64,000 nucleotides of DNA from Ectocarpus siliculosus. Its lineage: Eukaryota; Sar; Phaeophyceae; Ectocarpales; Ectocarpaceae. Numbering within the stretch: position 1 is the first letter of the stretch; every line of letters starts with the position of its first letter. A program made the translations under genes and the position numbers. Under the pieces are notes generated by a model, which had not been told where the DNA came from, searched no databases, and saw only the letters and a list, made by a program, of their open reading frames with translations. Below are positions 36,601 to 48,999 of this stretch, piece by piece. The DNA lies in the NCBI GenBank assembly GCA_000310025.1, contig FN649736.1, positions 1,682,785 through 1,746,784 of the forward strand, in the 5' to 3' direction.

Positions 36601-37866
36601 TCCCCCTGATGGACACCTCCAGAGGATACCTCGGGACGCGGTACGACATCGGTGGCGGCGATGGTGGGCATCCGGACCTCCGCCACCCTCTCTTCCTCCA
36701 CCTTTTCCTCCTCTGCACCCAAATATCCGAAGAGACCCGTCGGCAACACTGCCCCGCCCTCCTGCTCGACATCCCCAAGGCCTGCCGGGAGGTGTGATAG
36801 GTCGAAATCCTCACCATGGTCAAGTGTCGGCACCAAGCCCACCGCGGCTTGCCGCCCCCCTTCTCCTCCTCCGCGGTGGTCTCCGATGGCATCGGCAGGT
36901 AGAAACGCCTCCTCCCCCCTGATGGACATCTGCAAGGGGTACCGCAGGATGCGGTACGACATCGATGGCCGTGATGTTGGGCATCCGGGCCTCCGCCACC
37001 TTCTCTTCCTCCACCTTTTCCCCCTCTTCACCCAAACATCCGAAGAGACCCGGCGGCAACACTGCACCTCCATCCTGCTCGACATCCCCAAGGCCTGCCG
37101 GGAGATGTGATAGGTCGAAATCCTCACCACGGTGAAGTATCGGCAGCAAGCCCACCGCAGCTTGATGCGCCCCTTCTTCTCCTCCGCTGTTGTCTGCGAT
37201 GGCATCGGCAGGTAGAAACGCCTCTCCCCCCTGATGGACACCTGCAAGGGGTACCGCAGGATGCGGTACCACATCGACGGCCGTGATGTTGGGCATCCGG
37301 ACAACCGCCACTCTCTCCACCTCTTCTACACCATCCTCCAAGACACGGTTGAGGCCAGCATGATGTGGTGTCGCCGCAACGATCGCCGCTGCCCCAACTG
37401 GAACTCCAACATGATCAGGGGGTGGCCGTACTCGCGCCTCACCCTGGAGACCCCCACGACCGATGGCGGGAGAGGGCACCCGCCTACCTCGCCGGCCATC
37501 ACCGTTGGTATTGACAACGATTGCTGGAGCCTCCGCGGCCGATCCCTCCTCGATCTTTTCAAGGGCTTGGTTCAGGACAGCGGGACGTACTACCACCGCT
37601 CCTGTCGCTCCTGCCACAGCCCCTCCTTCGGGACCTCTGGTGGGAACAGGTGGCGGCGGGTCGCGTGCCCCTTCCTCCTCATCTCTGAGGTTAGCCGCTA
37701 CGGCCGTGTCGGCGGCTCGTGTCTGCCATGCCGGCAGCTTGCCCTTGTACCACCTCCAGGCACACAGGGCGAATACCCACACTAGTGCGACAGGCAAACA
37801 GGCCTGGGAAGCGGCGGCCAGCAGTACAACAGCGGTGAGGCAGCGATAGATTTTCGGATTTTCCAA
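33650..37866 (-). CDS. Membrane-anchored, repeat-containing protein kinase, probably incomplete
   Basis: Minus-strand exons: 37866-35874, 35381 to about 34620, one or more unplaced, and 33795-33650. Exons 1 and 2 join in phase 0. Exon 1 starts MENPKIYR, then a TM helix (residues about 9-37), a Pro/Glu-rich region and three to four repeats of about 105 residues carrying DLSHLPAGLGDVEQ and a VLPxGLFGYLG word. A one-base C-run difference near 36908 breaks the frame between repeats. Exon 2 carries the kinase Gly loop (PLGYGSFGRV) and the ATP-binding Lys (FAMKTV). The last exon carries HRDIKPGNVL and LADFGF (catalytic loop and DFG). No activation-segment APE or C-lobe was found before 33.05 kb, so the kinase may be truncated. 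Ser/Thr type is inferred from the loop. Confidence 0.68.
36290..37300 (-). repeat. Intragenic tandem repeats, about 315-335 bp
   Basis: The forward-strand word GGCAACACTGC marks units near 36408, 36741 and 37058, and a diverged one sits near 36290. Each encodes an acidic linker, an ARMPNITAIDVV-like block, a LPADAI block, DLSHLPAGLGDVEQ and a GLFGYLG word. Copies are 80-90% similar, so homogenisation or recent expansion is likely. Confidence 0.85.
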
Positions 37867-39227
37867 GGGTTAGACTGTAAGCGAAGTTTGGCGAAGGTCA
37901 CCGTGATATCGGGCTTGCTAGGATTGTCCAGACAACTTGCCTTTTCTTCTTGCGGATAGGTATACTTTCCGCAACATGTGGTGAAAGTTCTAAAGCGGCT
38001 GTTGAGGAGACTGCGGGCCTGCTGTAACTAGTCCGTTGAACCGGAGTCGTGACTATACATTCAAGAAGCAAGACGCTGTTTGTGTCCGCCAATGTTCATT
38101 CTGGACGTCGGGATATAATGCTGTCGGACGCAACAGCCGGGGTCACACAGGAGGAAGGCAAGTTTAAAGAGTTTATTGTGTCATTTTTCTCCACCTTCTT
38201 TACGTTGCTTTCTAACCTCTCTCGCGAGAACACTTCAGCCGTTCCTTTCCCTCTTCAAGCCGTACGTCGAAGTGTCACACAAACTAATCGCTGTCGGTAT
38301 TTGTTTGTGCATGCCTACAAGCAAGAATGTGCAACTGCGGCGAGCTTCGACCTCACGATCCAGATGTTACTAGATAGCTTTCAGGTGCATGCTGATGCTA
38401 TAGCATCCAGTACTGCTCAACCAACCCACTGCTTCTTTGTCACCTCGGCGTTTTTTCTCAAGAAGGGAGCCTGGGTCCTCTTGTTGCTGGTGTCGGCGGG
38501 GGCGATTCGGTCCTCGGGCAGCTGACGACGCCACCTGCAATGAAGGCGATCAAACATTAGGAGTGAAAGCGGTTCGAAGACCGTTGCGAAAACAGACGGG
38601 TGAATACAGCAATGTGCTGCAAACTTTAACTTGCTTGGTTATGGATTGAAGAAGCCATCATCGTGATGTGGCACGGACAAACTGCATGTAGCCTTCAGCA
38701 GAAACGACCATCGCGATGTGTCATGCGGAGACACTTTCGTACTTACGCATCCACATGTGTAACTGCGCTCCTTTTCCACCCTTGATTGGTGGCGCGCAAA
38801 TGTAAGGCAACAGAGTTTTCATACATGCTACGCTACTCATTTTAGCCTACCACGACGGCTGCCGCAGTACTACTGTACTGCAATCCGTTCCTCAATCTGC
38901 GGTGGAACCTCGTGTTTGAATGTCTGAGAAAAACCGGCCGCACTCACCCTGTTGTGTGCCACGATCGGTATGGTAGCACCATGACCCCGGACATCGGCCG
39001 CAAACCACCGAGCCTCCATACTGGGTGCCGTGTAGTAGCTGCCGCTACTTTTGGATTACGCTGGCGCCAGGGAGAGCAAGAAACATGAAGATGAGTTCAA
39101 CTTTGGGTTGGCAACTGGGTTGGGAGTTGTAGAGGGGGGGAAACTTGATTTTTTTCAAATATTGCGCCGCATGTTCCCTTTCGAACCCGGCCGCTGAAAC
39201 GGCCGCCCTCTGGACCAGGAACCGGGC

Positions 39228-39289
<62 letters not shown>

Positions 39290-41559
39290 CTCCCTGGGCG
39301 ATCACGTTAGAAGCCCACTCTTGCTACTGGTGTTTGCTCGTGACCGAAGCACAATGTCAGGGTATCACCCGCGGATGTGTCCCACAACTGTAGGTGATTT
39401 GTTGCTTCTTTGTTTTGTAACGTAAAACACCGATGCCCTCCCACGACTTTCAAACCGAAGAGAGGGCTGAAAAAAAGTCTGAGTATCAACTTTCAGCGGG
39501 GCTTCTTGTCAGCGCCACCTCAACGGGCAGCAAGTCCTGCTGATGATATGGACGCAAAGCGGGCTTCGACAGCGAGCCACACAGTAGTGGCGTGATGCTC
39601 GAAAGAATCCCACCCACAACTCAACGTGTACATCAGAATCCCCAGGAAAATGTTTTCCCTGTTATGCGATATATATATTGGGTTTTTCAGCTTTGGGGAC
39701 GCAATATATATTATTATGGGGGGTGTTTGATTTTATCAATGGGTGTTAGGTTTGGGGAATGTTTTTGGTTTTGGTTTTTGGCAGGCAGTAATATGCAAGA
39801 CGAATGCCTCATGAAACCGAGCACATGACTTCACAACTTCCAGTATACCCCAATATACCTTTGGGCAGCCTCTATACCTTTGGGCAGCCTCCGAACTATG
39901 GGTGCGCTCGCTTCGGCTGAACGGCAACAACACACAACGAGGCAGTAATGATGTGGAAGAGACCACATGGTTGTATTTCTACATTGACTGCAGCTGATCT
40001 CCAACACAGTGTCACGGTAGCATGTGGACGGGTGCTAAATACTGAGAATCATTCCATTTCACGATGGTTTGAGGAGGGCTAGGGTATACCCCAGGGTGTA
40101 CCTGAATCATTGGCGGAGCCCCTCTAGACCTCCGCCTCAACACGTGTTTTGGGTGATCGCTCACTGTTAACACGGCCAATCTCGAAAGAGGAACTTTGAC
40201 CCACCCGCTAAGAAGCAACCAGTCTGTGAGTCAAAGCATGATAGGTAGATCTGGATAGATCTTGCCTAGACCCCCCTTGCTAGTTCCCCCTTGATTAGCC
40301 CCACCTTGATTAGACCCACCGGGATTGTATCCCTTTTGCTAGCCCCCAACTTGAATCCAATGGTAAGATACCATGAAACTGACCATGAAATGGATGAAAC
40401 TAACGGAACCCTAGCCAGTGCTTGTTACGCTAACACATGAGTGAATTACCCTAACCGATAGCGTTATAACCACTGTGACAACATATCTGCCAAAAATATG
40501 TAGACCATCAGCGGGGCGAGAACTGAACACGAAGAGGAAGATAGAACAAGCAACAACAGGTGAAGGAGGCCCAATGGAGAACATGAGTAGAAGCCCCCGC
40601 AGACATGTTGATGTATCTTCATATACTATGTATGATACCTTTTCTGCAGCTAAACAGACTGCACAGCTCTAATCCGGACAGTACCTACCAGCTTCCGTGA
40701 CCCTTCCTCACGGGATTCCAAATCATGGCCTTTTGAAGCGTTTTTTCTTTTCTCGGTCGAACTGAGACTGTTCATCGTCTATCAGCTGGTTAGCGCGGTC
40801 GATGCTAACGATGATGGCACGCACCAACGAATGCCATCCATTCTGATACTACTGTAACCCTACATGAACACTCTCTACATTTTGGCGAAACGTCTAGCTA
40901 CATAGTCTAGTCTAGACTCCTTTCCGTACAAATCATGTGCCTACTTCTACAACGCCTTATTATTTTTACAAGCGGCGGGAAATTGACAGCAGTATAACAC
41001 GCCTACAGTATTTCCATGGACCCCATGAAACAGCAATTCGCCGACTCGTTCCTCTTGCTGTTGGTAGGACCGCCTGGGCATTCTCCCTTTCCATGATTTG
41101 ATTGCAACCGACAAGTTCACGGGTTTGCCTTGAAGAGCTCGGAACACGAGAAGCAATCGCTAGAAGTCGATCGAATTTAATGTTGGGTCAGCAGCATCAA
41201 CATCAAGTACACACCCGAAGAAAAATGTTGTTGTAGGCATCCTCACATGCGAGAAGCATGCTCTCCCCCTCCCCCCTCCGATGGGATGCGATAGGCTTTC
41301 GCTGATGATAAACGAACGCAATATTTGCTTGTCCTGCGGGTGGGGCACTACCCCGCTACACCCCGCAAAACCCTACTGTACACATTGTACCAAAACTCTT
41401 TCCGTGATGATCGTCATACAAAGCCAAGAACCTGTTCTCTGTCACCATGCCACCACCTCCTCGGTCGATGTTCCTTTTTGTCGCGCTGTTGGCTCCCATT
41501 CTTGGCCCTCAGAGCTACTCTTGCTAGCGTGGGGACTGTGCTTCATCAGCACCCTTCAG
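37867..41559. other. Intergenic, microsatellite-bearing
   Basis: Apart from the (TC)29 run (39229-39286) and a small duplication of a TATACCTTTGGGCAGCCT word near 39857-39892, I see no supportable gene. Short frames here lack splice logic and coding-type codon bias. Confidence 0.35.
39229..39286 (+). repeat. (TC)29 microsatellite
   Basis: The dinucleotide run is uninterrupted and 58 bases long. Flanks are unique. Confidence 0.98.
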
Positions 41560-41760
41560 GCGCGTGGGGGTGCGCCCACGATGCAGGGGCGTAAGATCAC
41601 CTGCTGTTGTGGTGGGACAGGAACGCCGCAGCCTTCCACCTCCTCGAAAAGCTCAGCCCACCAGGTCCAGCCAGGAGCCAGGAAGAAGAAATCATCCATG
41701 GGAAAGGGTGACGGGGCCGAAGACTGCTGCGAGGAGGACATGGAGTGCGAATTCGAGTAA
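41560..41760 (+). CDS. Probable terminal exon of a small Cys- and Lys-rich protein
   Basis: The acceptor CCCTTCAG ends at 41559. The frame then runs with G/C-rich third positions to TAA at 41758-41760. The product has a Cys cluster (KITCCCGGTG), a Ser/Pro linker, a basic patch (ARKKKSSMGKGDGA) and an acidic Cys-containing tail (EDCCEEDMECEFE). No family is recognised. A nuclear or metal-binding role would be guesswork. Upstream exons not found. Confidence 0.4.
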   Translation, partial: ARGGAPTMQGRKITCCCGGTGTPQPSTSSKSSAHQVQPGARKKKSSMGKGDGAEDCCEEDMECEFE

Positions 41761-44700
41761 AGGAGGAATACGCGCGGCACAAAAACGAGTGCATCACGGG
41801 GGAAGACACTCAGAACGCTCAGCCAGCCAAGCGTGAGCACGTCTGGGGGCACTAGGCAGAGTATTGATTTATGGAGACTACGTGGATATTAATGGTATGA
41901 TGGACATGCGGGTTTTTCGTGTTGTTTTTTGTTTGATTGCCGTTTGGGGTTTTTTTATGACGTTTGTGGTAAAAGGGGTTGTCATAATAAAAACATACAG
42001 TCTACACCCCTGGTACTCCGTACGTGCTCCGGAAGGGTACATGAATTGGTCAACGAATTGTTGAAACGTAATTTCAGGTGAGTTGAAATCTGAGCATTCA
42101 ACGAACTCGGGAGATGTTTGTACTGTGCTTTGGGGGCAACCAAGTTGACGGTTTCAGGAATAAGGGGAGTTATTCGGATTAATATAGTCTCGTTTTACCG
42201 GGCAGTTCGTGAGGAGGTTTTCTTTCTTCATAGGTCGTATCTCGTACGGAGTACGGGGGGAGTGTTTGGGGTCACTCGGCAGAGTATTGATATACACGGT
42301 CTCCCGCTAGGTGGATGCTGTGGAAGAAGACTCCATCATAGCTGTCTCTCGTTTTATTCTCAAGAACCACACAGCTTGAGCAGCATCGCTTCTCTTCCAG
42401 TCTCTGACGAAGCTGCCCCCGCAAAAACATACCTGTCTGTATAGCTTTGATGAATATAGTGCGATGGTCCTCTCACGCGGCAGGCACCACGTATCGTACG
42501 AGATGGGCAATCGTTGTCAAGTACCAACCCCGTTGAGGAAACAGGAAAAACTAGAGCAAGTCTACAATATTCCCGACAAGTCCCTACTCAAAGCAAAGCA
42601 TCAATAAAACAACCATGATGCCCAGAATGTTGGCCCGGTTACCGTGGCAAGTTTCCGCGATCCTCCCGCGGAAAGTGGAAAGTTCCTCCGGCAACTAGGA
42701 AGTTTCCGCGCAGGGTCCGAAGTTTCCACCAGAACGCCGGACTTTTGCGTTAACGCCGGACTTTCCACGGGAACTCTCCGCGAACCTCACCACATTCTCG
42801 CTGGAGCTTCCAGACTGGTCGACATAGTTCCATTCTGTCCGTGGGAACTTTCCGCCGGAAAATACCTCTGGACGATTTCCGCGAAACGTTACCGTGCAAA
42901 GAGGCTTCCGCCGAAACTCTCTGTAGTAAAAGGTGGTGTGCTTGACCCAAACCAATGGCGTCATTGTTGACGCTGACATTTTCTGCGAACGTGAACGCAG
43001 AAGCACGACTATACGACACATGTCTGTTCCCATCGCACGTCCTTAGATTTTTTCGCAACCGTGCCCTCTACCCCCTCTCCGTCACTGCTGTTCGACAAAA
43101 TACCCTGGGCAAAATTCGGTACAAGAGTGAAGCACAAACTACCGACAGTCGATCGATACCGCTTCTTCGCTGACAGGGAAGACGATATCTGGTAGTTCGG
43201 GAGCGCACCCGTTTCCCCACCCACCCTCGCCGCCGTCACCACGGCCGTGTGCCGTGGGGTGTGTGATTCATCGGGTGGAAACACCACCAATCGGTTGCTT
43301 GTCAACCGCCGAATATGTTTGCAAGTGAAGGGTATTAATCCAAATTCGCTTACGTACCGCAAATCGCTTCAACCACTCATTCAGCCACAATAGTGCCTGT
43401 ACATATGAACGAAAATATGCTTCGATAGCAACGTCGACCGCACCCATCCAATTGTTGCAATAGAAAGGACATAATTTGGAGGAGGTTGTGGCCCGGCTCG
43501 GCTCAAGAAACCATTCATCACTTTCTTCGACGCTTATCACCCCCTTGTCGTTTGAAAGAAGAACGGCGCCTGCCTCCAAATCGCACAAAAGGTGATGAAA
43601 GAATCAAGGATGTACTTCTTGCTGCAGATCAACTCGCGGTCATGGACGGCGACAACAGGATCGCGGCGTTGTACGAAAATGGACATCAGCATCTCACAAC
43701 GTTTAAACGGAAACGTAGGAATCACATGGCACCACGCAGCCGGGACATCCTGATCCTATGGCTTGCCCGCACGTGGGCAAGATGCAAGAATTCATAGTTA
43801 TACCACCTGTGCTGAACAAATGTCTACGCGATTACCCGCAACCCTGTGATCCTCCCCGATCGACTTCAAACGGCCACGCTAAAGGGCTAAACAAAAACCG
43901 AGCCTCACGACAAACAAACAGGGCTTTTCACCGACGACAACACGACAATATCCATCCACACTATTTTCCTGACCACACCAACAAGCAAACACGGGCAGAG
44001 ACACATTCCTTGTTACCAGCTATCGGAGGACACAGGAAATACGCATACACACAACGTACGTATTGACAGAGTTTCCTCGAACTTCAGGTTGTCACGTCAC
44101 ATTGAGGTGAGGCACGAAACAATTGGTACATCAATATTCTACATACGAACACTAGATGGCACCTGCACAGCATGCTGCGCTGCCGAAAATCTTGAGAGTG
44201 ATGGCTCGCTCAATTCAAGCTACCACCACCAGAACGGACCAAAAGAGCGTCGGGCCACAAGGGTGCAAGATGCCGAGTACTGTAGGTCATACGGTTCAAC
44301 CGAAGGAAGCGACGCTGATCAACTCTCAAGTAAACACGTACATGAAGTTTTAGGGTTCGATGATACGGAAACAAGTCATCGATCGCCCCAATCAATCAAA
44401 ACACGAATGCTCTCCATCCACCTGAATCTAATGTGTACATCCATTTCTATGCGTACGTCCTCTAAAGTCGACCTTTATCCGTCGTCCACACTACTTTTAT
44501 AGGTTAAGAACACGAAACTTGATCAAATATACCCCGAACTTGTTCCAAATGAGACCGACAGTCGTCTTTCTTTCGGGCAAACATTTATGAATCAAACAAT
44601 GATTTTGGCCACCCCACATGGTTAGCAAGCAAAATCTAACCGCTTTAAACTCTTTTATCAATCGAATCACCTCGCGCGCATCGTTAAAAAAAAATGAAAG

Positions 44701-45018
44701 GTTTCCAACATGTCTCGAAACCCCGCGCACCGTGCCGCCGTGGCAACGCTGCGGTACCGGGTTTTTGCTCAAGTGATGCTCAGAAAAAGTAAAATTGCAA
44801 CTCCCCGCCAACCCGCAAGAAGAAGAAGAACAACAGCCCAGGGGGGGTCAAGGTGACTCTCGACCAAGCGCGCGAGACACTCCTCCTCCTCCTCTACTAC
44901 CCGGCCATGGCACAATCTTCCTCATTTTCACCACCACTGCACGACTACCCACCACGCAAGGAAGCTTCAGCCAGCTCCACCTCTGGAAGCGTGGGCCAAT
45001 GAAACGGAGAGAGTGACG
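41761..45018. other. Gene-poor stretch with a CCGCGGAA-rich patch
   Basis: At 42640-42930 words such as TTTCCGCG, CCGCGGAAAGT and GGAACTTTCCGCCGG recur in both orientations, which suggests an imperfect foldback structure. A 65-codon frame at 44156-44353 looks coding-like but has no motif or splice partner. Nothing else is supported. Confidence 0.3.
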
Positions 45019-48000
45019 TCACTCTATCGGGCAGAGGTGGTTGAGCATGAGGGTGTTCCACTCCTCGACGACGCCGGTTTCGGACCAGTGCCTGCAGTCG
45101 ATCGGACCGGAAGCCGCACCGCGGCCGTCGTTCTTCACCCGGGGCTGCTTCATGGTAGACGGCTGCAATTCAACAACAATCAATCACGCGAAAACGACAC
45201 GCACGCACGCACGCACGCACGCACGCGGCAGGCGGAGAAGGAGCAGAAACGTTGTTGAAGACCCGCAAGGCTGCAGCAGTAAGTTCGTAATAGTGGTAAT
45301 CCAATCCCCGGTGCCATTGTATGTTCAATTGGTGTCGACGTGGTCTGTGTTAGATCAGGTTGTGGAGCTCATCAAAGCCGGTGCCGTTGTAAACGTTAAG
45401 TTTGGAGGCGACGGGGGCCTGTGTTAGTGTGGCAGGCATCATCGTGCCGCTGTAACCGTCAATTGCTTCGAGAACGTCGTGTGTGCGTCTACATACACAT
45501 GGTACCGCCCACGCACTCACCGGCGCAAAGTGACACGTGTGATGGGCCGCTCCCCGTGGCACCGACATGTCGTAGATTCGAAGCAGCTTGATCCTGTCCT
45601 CGAGACCGTTGTCGCGCACGTAGTTCTCCACCCACTGCACACGGCGGACAAAACAACGGCCGGGAAACAAACAAAGAGGCAGGGCTCGGTGTGTCACACT
45701 ACTGCGTTTAGGTCGCTGCGCGATTCAATAGTAGACTAGAACGTGCCCAGCTTTGTGTGCACGCTGTTTACACTTGTCCTTCCATCAGCCGCCATCGAGC
45801 TTGCACCCGGCTTGCCTGCTAGGCACCCGAGACGATCGGAACGTTCTCCTTGTTATTTGCTTATTTTCCATTTTCCGCCAAAACTTCCAGATATGATGCG
45901 GTTGGTCACATTCTAGAACACCTGAAAGAGCCCCCCCCCACCCCCACCACCCTAACAGATCGCCCCGGGTGCAGTTCTTCGTCGAGTGGTTGGTGAACAA
46001 TCGCTTCGATAAGTGAGAGCTTGCTTCTCCTATGGGAATACTTCTTCCTACAGAACGAGGGGTAGCAGTTGTTTACCGCCTCCGTCGAGACTAGTGTTAC
46101 CACCTAGGCGATCCCGTCGCGAGGGCAACGTCGGCGTGGGCTGAACTACATGCACATTGACAGGTCGAACACCAGGTGACTGTCGCGTACAACTTCGAGG
46201 GGTGGAGCACCAGAAAACATGAAAGAGCAGCGGCAACAACGGCTCACCTCATTTCGGTCGAATACTTTGGGCGGAGTCCCAGTGCACCTCGGTGTGAGAT
46301 CTTTCGCGTCCAGGTCGGCGTAAGAGTCGTAAGACCCATTCGCGGCGGGGAAGTGGGTCGGGGCGATCTCTCTGCACGAAGAGAGAGAGGGAGAGAACAG
46401 AACGACAGATCATGATGAGGTCATATGGTCTATGTAGTGCCGTCGCGAACATCGGATCAACTGACACCGTCCTTGAGAAAAGGGGAGACAGAGGGGAAGG
46501 CGCACATTCCGTCTCGGTACTACGAACGTTCTGCGTGGAAACTGTATCTCTCTGGTTAATCCTTGTGGCGGTTAGCCTCTCTTACGCTCCGCTATTCCCC
46601 TCCCTGAAACGCTGGCGAACCCAATCAGTGAATAGACCGGGGGACAAAGCTGGGCTCTTGAGGCGAATCCCCAAGATGAATGTGCTAGGTAGCAGCAGAC
46701 CCCCCCCGTTGTGTACCTACCTCCAAATGACGGTGGCGTTTTGGCCCAGAACCGCCATGTCTTGGAGGACGGGGATCATGTCCGTCTTGAACTCCTCGTC
46801 GTCCTCGGGTATGTCGTGGTAGTGACCCCCGAAGTTGACCACGAACACGTCCGAGGCTCTCGTCTCGTTGAAGTCGCTCGCGGCCTTCAACAACCTGCGG
46901 CACCAGGAGAAGAAACATCCCCACAACAACAACGCCAGACACACAGCATGACACAGCAATCGTAAAATTGGTCTGTGGCTGTCTACAAACACGCGGTGGG
47001 GATAGATTTCTCTCGCGCGGCATGTGTTGCTTTCAGCTCTTGTTCCCTTTGGAATGATTCAATCTTGATTCCATCCCCAATACCGGGAGGTTTGACCTCC
47101 TTCGCCCTACAAGGTGCATTGATGCAAAATCCTCACCCCTCGCATCATGCCTGTACCGATCATGCTTGTGGTTCATCCCACTCCTTCGCTTGTCGTTTTG
47201 AGTACTCGAGAGCGCCTGTCTACGAGCTGATACAAAACCTTCTCCCATGAGGTCAAGACGTAAACATTTCGTTGCATAAACTGAGTACCACATATACGGT
47301 ACCAAGCAACGACCTTTTTTCCCAAGACGGGGGGGAAAGCACAGGATTTGGTTCCCCGGGGTCGTTTTTCCTTTTTTTGGGGGGGGGGGGGGCGAGGACA
47401 ATGAACTTGGCGCAACATATTTGCTCCTCTCTGCCTCTTTTCTCTCACCAGTGCTCGCCGCTGGGCCTCGAAAGCATCCGCATGTGCACCGAGATTTCAT
47501 TCCCATCGACGTCGAAAGTCTCCCCGTACTCCACTTCGTCCTCCTCCGCTTCCTCTTCCTCCGCTTCCTCTTCTTCCTCTATTTCCTCCTCCTCCACCTC
47601 CTCCTCCTCCTCCTGTCCGTGCCCCTCTCCCCACCACCACCACCGCCCGTGCCTCTGGCTCTTGCGCCTCTTGTGTCCGAGGCCTCTTGTGCCTTTGGTT
47701 TGGGCGGTCTTTATCGCGGTGGTTGTCCTGCCTCGCATGGACAGCTTTACCTTTTCCGATGATGTTGCCCCAGCACGGATGGACTTCTTTTTTCGCGATT
47801 TCTTTTGTGTCAGGGCGGCAATTACGGTCGGTCACAGGGGCAGTCAGGCAAGCAGGCAGAGGCGAGGAGAGACCACGTGGGGAGGGGGGTACGGTGGCGG
47901 CAGTGGGTGGACAGCGACTAGGGGGCGAGAGATGGAAACGTGAGGAGACAGAAAGCGAGAGAGCGTTACCCAAAGAGAAAATTAACCAAGCATCTAAAAA

Positions 48001-48967
48001 CGCAAGTTTCAGTAAGAAAACGTCAACGAAACGTCCGACCCTGCAGCCTTTGCTACAATGCTACATGTACCTCTGCGCTCATATGTTATGCATGCGAAGA
48101 AAAGGTAGTGACTGCAGCGTTGACAATGGCACCCTTTGTACGTACCGAGGGAGGCCAGTCTAGGGAGAACCGCAGGGAAAATCCCGCCAGGAACTAGAGC
48201 TCACTGTCAGCATTTCAACATGTTCAAGTTCAGAAACGAGGTACCTCCACGAGTGTGGTTTCCAAGGAAGAATTTCTGCAAGCCCTGCAATACTCAAGAC
48301 CATATCCACGGAACCGTACACCAATCTCTCACAACTGTCTTGCCTCCAACGAAATCATATCTTGTGACCACCAGCATAGCCCAAAGTTTTCATCGTTTCG
48401 AAACCCGAAGGGAGGCATTCCTCCAGGCTTGTCGCCTGGCTTACCTCTCGCGACACCGGGTGATCTGAAGCTGCAGGCGGGGGGAAGGCGCTCGTGGAAT
48501 AGTCGTAGCATCTCTGGATCCCACCGAGTGAAGGGTGATAGCAGTCAACCAGGGTAAAGTGCTTCGATCCGTCCTCAATATCCAGCTGCCCGGGAGAAGC
48601 AGTAACCGCAGCGGAACGAAAAGGGGCGGGGCAAGGGACGCGTGAACACGAGGCACCTAACCCAATCGAGACACGGCATTCGCGGGGAGCGGCCCTGTAC
48701 AACACTGGGTGTCTTACCGGAAGCAATTGCACACTGTAGAAGAAAACGCACGTTCGCCCCCCACACTCAATCCTCAGATCCCCACGTAAGTTTATTTCCC
48801 CCCCTCTGAGCTACAGGCAGGTAGATCTGCGTCGTCTCCACCTTGCTGTTTCGCGGGGCCCCCTTGGTCATCCAATCTGGGTGCCAGCCCAGCATGCCCA
48901 TGAGGGAGTCCCCCTGCTGGTTCGACAGAGAGTCCCCCAGGAAAATCACTCGTCTCCCCTTCAAGCA
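45019..48967 (-). CDS. PC-esterase (PMR5/TBL/Cas1-like SGNH acyl-esterase family), 5' end not found
   Basis: Minus-strand exons: 48967-48815, 48585-48445, about 47612-47449, 46894-46721, 46371-46248, 45634-45521 and 45162-45019. All assigned junctions keep the frame. Exon 1 has the nucleophile block GRRVIFLGDSLSNQQGDSL (Ser in GDS). Exon 4 has DVFVVNFGGHYHD. Exon 5 has VIWREIAPTHFP. Exon 6 has DRIKLLRIYDMSVPRG. Exon 7 has IDCRHW, the D-x-x-H catalytic pair, then the stop at 45019-45021. This is the block order of plant PMR5/TBL and fungal Cas1 proteins, which acetylate or de-acetylate cell-wall or capsule glycans in the secretory path. An unusual acidic run (about 30 Glu) lies just before exon 4. 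The N-terminal signal anchor was not located. Exon 3's start is the least certain boundary. Confidence 0.82.
45199..45226 (+). repeat. (ACGC)n microsatellite
   Basis: Seven tandem copies of ACGC lie in the last intron of the PC-esterase gene. Confidence 0.9.
47535..47612 (-). repeat. Interrupted GAG/GAA trinucleotide run encoding poly-Glu
   Basis: On the plus strand this is CTC/TCC/TTC-rich and nearly pure pyrimidine. On the minus strand it encodes about 26 residues, almost all Glu, in the third exon of the PC-esterase gene. Such strand-asymmetric runs are prone to length change. Confidence 0.85.
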
Positions 48968-48999
48968 CTGTTTTTTTTTCCAGCGTCGGCACGAAGGCA

